Source of the DNA: Candidatus Woesearchaeota archaeon
Lineage (GTDB): Archaea; Nanobdellota; Nanobdellia; Woesearchaeales; WAPJ01
NCBI GenBank assembly: GCA_015520785.1
Contig: WAPJ01000086.1
Location: 1-7,124 of the forward strand
Length of the DNA stretch: 7,124 bases
Reading direction: 5' to 3'
Shown here: piece by piece, positions 5,047 to 7,124 of the stretch
How the letters are laid out: every line of letters starts with the position of its first letter
Numbering within the stretch: the first letter of the stretch is position 1
The notes under the pieces: generated by a model
Database searches by the model: none
Told to the model about the DNA's origin: nothing
Seen by the model: only the letters and a program-made list of their open reading frames with translations
Made by a program: the position numbers and the translations under genes

Positions 5047-5108
5047 ACTCATTCTCCCTTCTGGAATATGCATCCTCAGCCATGTTGAACCGCATACGTT
5101 AGCATCTC

Positions 5109-5117
5109 CATTTTAGA
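5109..5117 (-). promoter_or_regulatory. Candidate TATA box of the unknown gene
   Basis: TCTAAAATG on the minus strand is a moderate TATA match. A start about 26 bp downstream (near 5087) would fall just before an ATG at 5083 that is out of frame with the main gene. Confidence 0.35.
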
Positions 5118-5159
5118 CTCAGTGGATATGCTCACGATCAACGCGAGAAGATGAAACAA

Positions 5160-5234
5160 TGCCCTGGCCGGGATTTGAACCCGGGTCTCTGGCTCGAAAG
5201 GCCAGAATGCTAGGCCGGACTACACCACCAGGGC
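5160..5234 (-). tRNA. tRNA-Glu (anticodon TTC)
   Basis: The acceptor stem GCCCTGG/CCAGGGC is perfect, with A73 at 5160 and no CCA. The D arm (GTGT...GCAT, loop with CCGG) matches archaeal glutamate tRNAs. The anticodon stem is CTGGC/GCCAG with loop CTTTCGA, anticodon TTC. The T arm is CCGGG-TTCAAAT-CCCGG. No intron. Confidence 0.95.
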
Positions 5235-5259
5235 GTCCACGCGGAGGACACGCGAAGGG

Positions 5260-5267
5260 TTTTAAAA
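5260..5267. promoter_or_regulatory. Palindromic TATA box shared by tRNA-Glu and the methyltransferase gene
   Basis: TTTTAAAA reads the same on both strands. Its centre is about 29 bp from the tRNA-Glu 5' end (5234, minus strand) and about 25 bp from the GTG start of the methyltransferase gene (5289, + strand). Both distances fit archaeal TATA-to-start spacing, and no other TATA candidate is seen in this 54-bp spacer. Confidence 0.6.
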
Positions 5268-5288
5268 GATTCTCCCTTCCGGGAGCGT

Positions 5289-6290
5289 GTGGGCGAGGTT
5301 TTTCTTCTCACGACGCATCCCGGCCTGGAGGAGACGGTGATTGACGAGGCGGGGCTGCTCGGCATGCACGCGTGGAAGGGAAGGCTCAAGGGGCATGTGC
5401 AGAGCAGCGCGGAGCCAAGCCTGCTCGCTCGCTTAAGGAGTATTCATCATCTCATCCGCGTCCACTGGGAGGGCGTGTTTGACACGACGCTGCACGATTT
5501 GCTTGAACGGCTTGCTGCGTGTGACTTCCCCCTCCGGGAGGGAACGTTCAGGGTGAGCGCGGAGCGGGATGGCATGCATGATTTTACGAGTATGGACGTG
5601 CAGCGCGAGGCAGGCCGCCTCCTGCTTGAGAAACATCCCGCCTGGCAGGTGAACCTTTCAGCGTATGATCTTGACGTGTACATCCGCATCCAGGATGACT
5701 ATCTGCTGATCGGCGAGCGGTTGACGCGGAAGAGCCTAGGGCGGAGGTATGAGAAGGCCTACTGGGGGCGGGCAAGCCTCCAGCCACCAGTCGCGTATGC
5801 CCTTGTGCATCACGCATCGCGGTATGCAAAGCGGGTGCGTCGCGTGCTTGATCCGGTCGTGGGGAGTGGCACGCTCCTCTTCGAAGCCTTCAGCCTCTGG
5901 CCATGGGCAAGCTTATACGGACTGGATGTGAGTGAGCATGCGATTCGCGGCGCACGGGAGAATGCGGAGAAGTATGGGATCCCCTTAACGCTCATTCATG
6001 ATCGTCTCGAAAAAGCGGATACACACTTCCCACCAGGCTTTTTTGACGTGATCCTCGCAGACCCACCATACGGCGTACGCTTGACGCGGACGCATGCGAT
6101 CAGGCTTGGAAAGAGCATGGCAGAGAAGGCCTGGCATCTCCTCCAGAGCAGAGGCGTGCTGGGTGTGATTACGACGCGCTTCGCAGCGTATGAGCGCTTC
6201 CTCACCCGGAGGGGTTTTGTCAAGCGCATAGCCTTCCCCGTTGAGACGGGAGGCTTATGGCCGCGTATCATGATCTTCCAGAAGCCGTAA
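5289..6290 (+). CDS. THUMP-domain SAM-dependent RNA methyltransferase, probably tRNA guanine-N2 (Trm11/TrmG10 or Trm14 type)
   Basis: A 333-residue THUMP methyltransferase. The N-terminal ferredoxin-like part (1-55) has LLTTHPGLEETVIDEA. The THUMP domain spans about 60-150, with TFRVSAERDGMHDFTSMDV (86-104), VNLSAYDLDVYIRI and LTRKSLGRRYEKA. A Rossmann methylase domain follows: motif I LDPVVGSGTLLFEA (187-200), acidic D213 in GLDVS, and motif IV ADPPYG (257-262). A D/N-PP-Y/F catalytic motif attached to THUMP is typical of tRNA guanine-N2 methyltransferases. DPPYG and the length favour the archaeal m2G10 enzyme; Trm14 (m2G6) remains possible. GTG 5289 is preferred: it keeps the family N-terminus and sits 25 bp from a TATA box, giving a leaderless mRNA. 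The gene diverges from tRNA-Glu, a possible substrate class. Confidence 0.85.
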   Translation: MGEVFLLTTHPGLEETVIDEAGLLGMHAWKGRLKGHVQSSAEPSLLARLRSIHHLIRVHWEGVFDTTLHDLLERLAACDFPLREGTFRVSAERDGMHDFTSMDVQREAGRLLLEKHPAWQVNLSAYDLDVYIRIQDDYLLIGERLTRKSLGRRYEKAYWGRASLQPPVAYALVHHASRYAKRVRRVLDPVVGSGTLLFEAFSLWPWASLYGLDVSEHAIRGARENAEKYGIPLTLIHDRLEKADTHFPPGFFDVILADPPYGVRLTRTHAIRLGKSMAEKAWHLLQSRGVLGVITTRFAAYERFLTRRGFVKRIAFPVETGGLWPRIMIFQKP

Positions 6291-6291
6291 G

Positions 6292-6425
6292 AGTATCATC
6301 TTCTCCTCTTTCATCATGTTTTTCCCTTCTAAACCCTCATTCACACTTCCATTCTCTCACTCATTTTTTCTCTCTTCCTCTTAGTCGTTTCACTTCTTCC
6401 CTTTACAATCATCCTCACGCATTCC
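6292..6425 (+). terminator. Probable terminator zone of the methyltransferase gene
   Basis: About 130 C/T-rich bases follow the stop codon, with T runs of up to six (near 6363). No clear hairpin is seen. The tract fits U-rich archaeal termination. Confidence 0.45.
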
Positions 6426-6438
6426 TCTCCGTTTCGAC

Positions 6439-6532
6439 GAACCAATACTCTGATTAAGCAAACCAGGAAGAGAATAAAAGAAGGGAGAAGGAGTGAGGAC
6501 TCCTCAGAGAGGAGGAGATAGAGAAAATAAGG
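6439..6532 (-). terminator. Probable terminator zone of the Hsp70-like gene, with hairpins
   Basis: The minus-strand RNA is U/C-rich after the stop at 6533. It contains a hairpin with a 6-bp stem, CTCCTC/GAGGAG (6500-6517), which overlaps an alternative stem, GGAGT-GAGG-ACTCC (about 6490-6503). A U-rich stretch follows. It is convergent with the tract at 6292-6425. Confidence 0.45.
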
Positions 6533-7124
6533 TTATGCTCGTTTGAATTGAGGCTTGCCGCGGGTAAGCTGCTCGTGGAGGCTGGCGAGCGGATCATGAG
6601 CATCCTCAGTTACAATAAGCGTGGGGGATGATGCTGCTTCTCCGTCACGCGTGGGGTGGAATGTTGCATGAAGCCTTGTGCCAGTCGCGAGGTCTTCTGC
6701 TTCAAGCCTGAGGAGGCCGTCCTCGGGGAGGAGGGCGTGTACGCGTACTTGACTACTCCCAGCCTCGCCGGGGAGGAGGGGGATGCGGAGTATGCCGATC
6801 ACACGCTCATCAGCCTTGACAGGGATGAGGCCGTGCGTGGCATGATCCTCACGCGTGGTGAGGATGGTTTCGCCGCTCGCGGGGAGGGGCATGTCTGGCG
6901 TGATGAGCACGGCTTTAGGATGCATGCCGAGTGTTATCCTCACGCCTGCACGCTCTCGCAGGTTGGGGAGGCCGAGGCTGAGGAGGCTGCCGCGTACCAC
7001 GGCCGTGTACGGGTCTATCGGGTAGGGCTCACGGTCGAGGAGGAGGGTGATGAGACGCTTCACGAGAGGTGTCTGGCTGAAGCCTCCTGTGAGGAGGACC
7101 GTGTCAATCTCATACGCTCTCATC
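6533..7124 (-). CDS. Hsp70/DnaK-like protein, C-terminal part only (5' end beyond the window)
   Basis: At least 196 residues are visible, numbered here from the codon at 7121-7123, which is probably internal. IDTVLLTGGFSQTPLVKRLI (6-25) matches the Hsp70 nucleotide-binding segment V-L-GG-[ST]-P-V. A divergent equivalent of the AVA-GAA block follows (AVVRGSLLSLG, 41-51). The rest resembles the beta-sandwich substrate-binding domain: ITLGM, MPLPAS, a ten-strand-like region with RIPLLPGE, and DGLLRLEAEDLATGTR (135-150), matching DG-L-V-A-D-TG. Two features are odd. The hydrophobic interdomain linker (DVLLLD in DnaK) is missing: NLRERAGVRITLGM stands there. The protein ends about 46 residues after the sandwich, so the helical lid of ordinary Hsp70s is absent. 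A chaperone role is likely but the client and partners are unknown. Confidence 0.8.
   Translation of the reverse strand, partial: MRAYEIDTVLLTGGFSQTPLVKRLITLLLDREPYPIDPYTAVVRGSLLSLGLPNLRERAGVRITLGMHPKAVLITPDMPLPASGETILTTREDHATHGLIPVKADERVIGILRIPLLPGEAGSSQVRVHALLPEDGLLRLEAEDLATGTRLHATFHPTRDGEAASSPTLIVTEDAHDPLASLHEQLTRGKPQFKRA

Noticed and set aside
4712..5095. 127-residue minus-strand frame overlapping the unknown gene
   Set aside because: Beyond its first 16 or so residues it is Arg/Met/Ser-rich, typical of a shadow frame. Its start is kept only as evidence for a possible frameshift.
5159..5344. 61-residue + strand frame beginning MPWPGFEPGS
   Set aside because: It is the antisense translation of tRNA-Glu, a well-known false gene type. 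The same holds for frames covering 1226-1317 and 1617-1700.
1..7124. Mobile element or defence island
   Set aside because: No transposase, integrase, terminal inverted repeats or defence genes. Despite four tRNA genes, which are common integration sites, no duplicated tRNA 3' end was found.

Overview
The window reads as a piece of an archaeal chromosome. The strongest signs are a deoxyhypusine synthase gene (an archaeal/eukaryotic enzyme), four tRNA genes without encoded CCA, an elongator tRNA-Met whose intron can form the bulge-helix-bulge motif cut by archaeal splicing endonuclease, and archaeal TATA boxes about 25-30 bp upstream of start codons or tRNA 5' ends. Most operon-first genes look leaderless, while internal genes carry GGTGA-type ribosome sites. 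Small compact genes, a Cys-rich lipoprotein and a SIMPL protein would fit a DPANN or small euryarchaeal genome, but lineage is inference only.

Layout. Positions 1-49 probably hold the last codons of a + strand gene. tRNA-Ala(GGC), a DUF218/YdcF-like gene, intron-containing tRNA-Met(CAT) and tRNA-Ser(CGA) follow, all on the minus strand (261-1700). A + strand two-gene operon comes next (1785-3019): an eight-cysteine lipoprotein and a membrane-anchored SIMPL protein. Facing it on the minus strand are deoxyhypusine synthase (3226-4272) and an unrecognised 168-residue protein (4527-5033). tRNA-Glu(TTC, minus) and a THUMP-domain RNA methyltransferase (+) then diverge from what appears to be one palindromic TATA box. 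The window ends with the 3' part of a minus-strand Hsp70-like gene with an unusual C-terminal half.

The genes suggest two themes: the translation apparatus (tRNAs, a probable tRNA methylase, and deoxyhypusine synthase, which modifies aIF5A), and small envelope proteins (lipoprotein, SIMPL, DUF218). Nothing points to a mobile element, CRISPR array or defence island. Intergenic regions show a repeated design: a pyrimidine-rich tract followed by a purine-rich tract on the + strand. This is what convergent U/C-rich archaeal terminators would give, but two regions have a pyrimidine tract with no matching + strand gene. The least ordinary items are the shared TATA box, a pair of 33-39 bp repeats between two genes, the tRNA-Ala anticodon loop, the possible frameshift at the start of the unknown gene, and the lid-less Hsp70-like protein.
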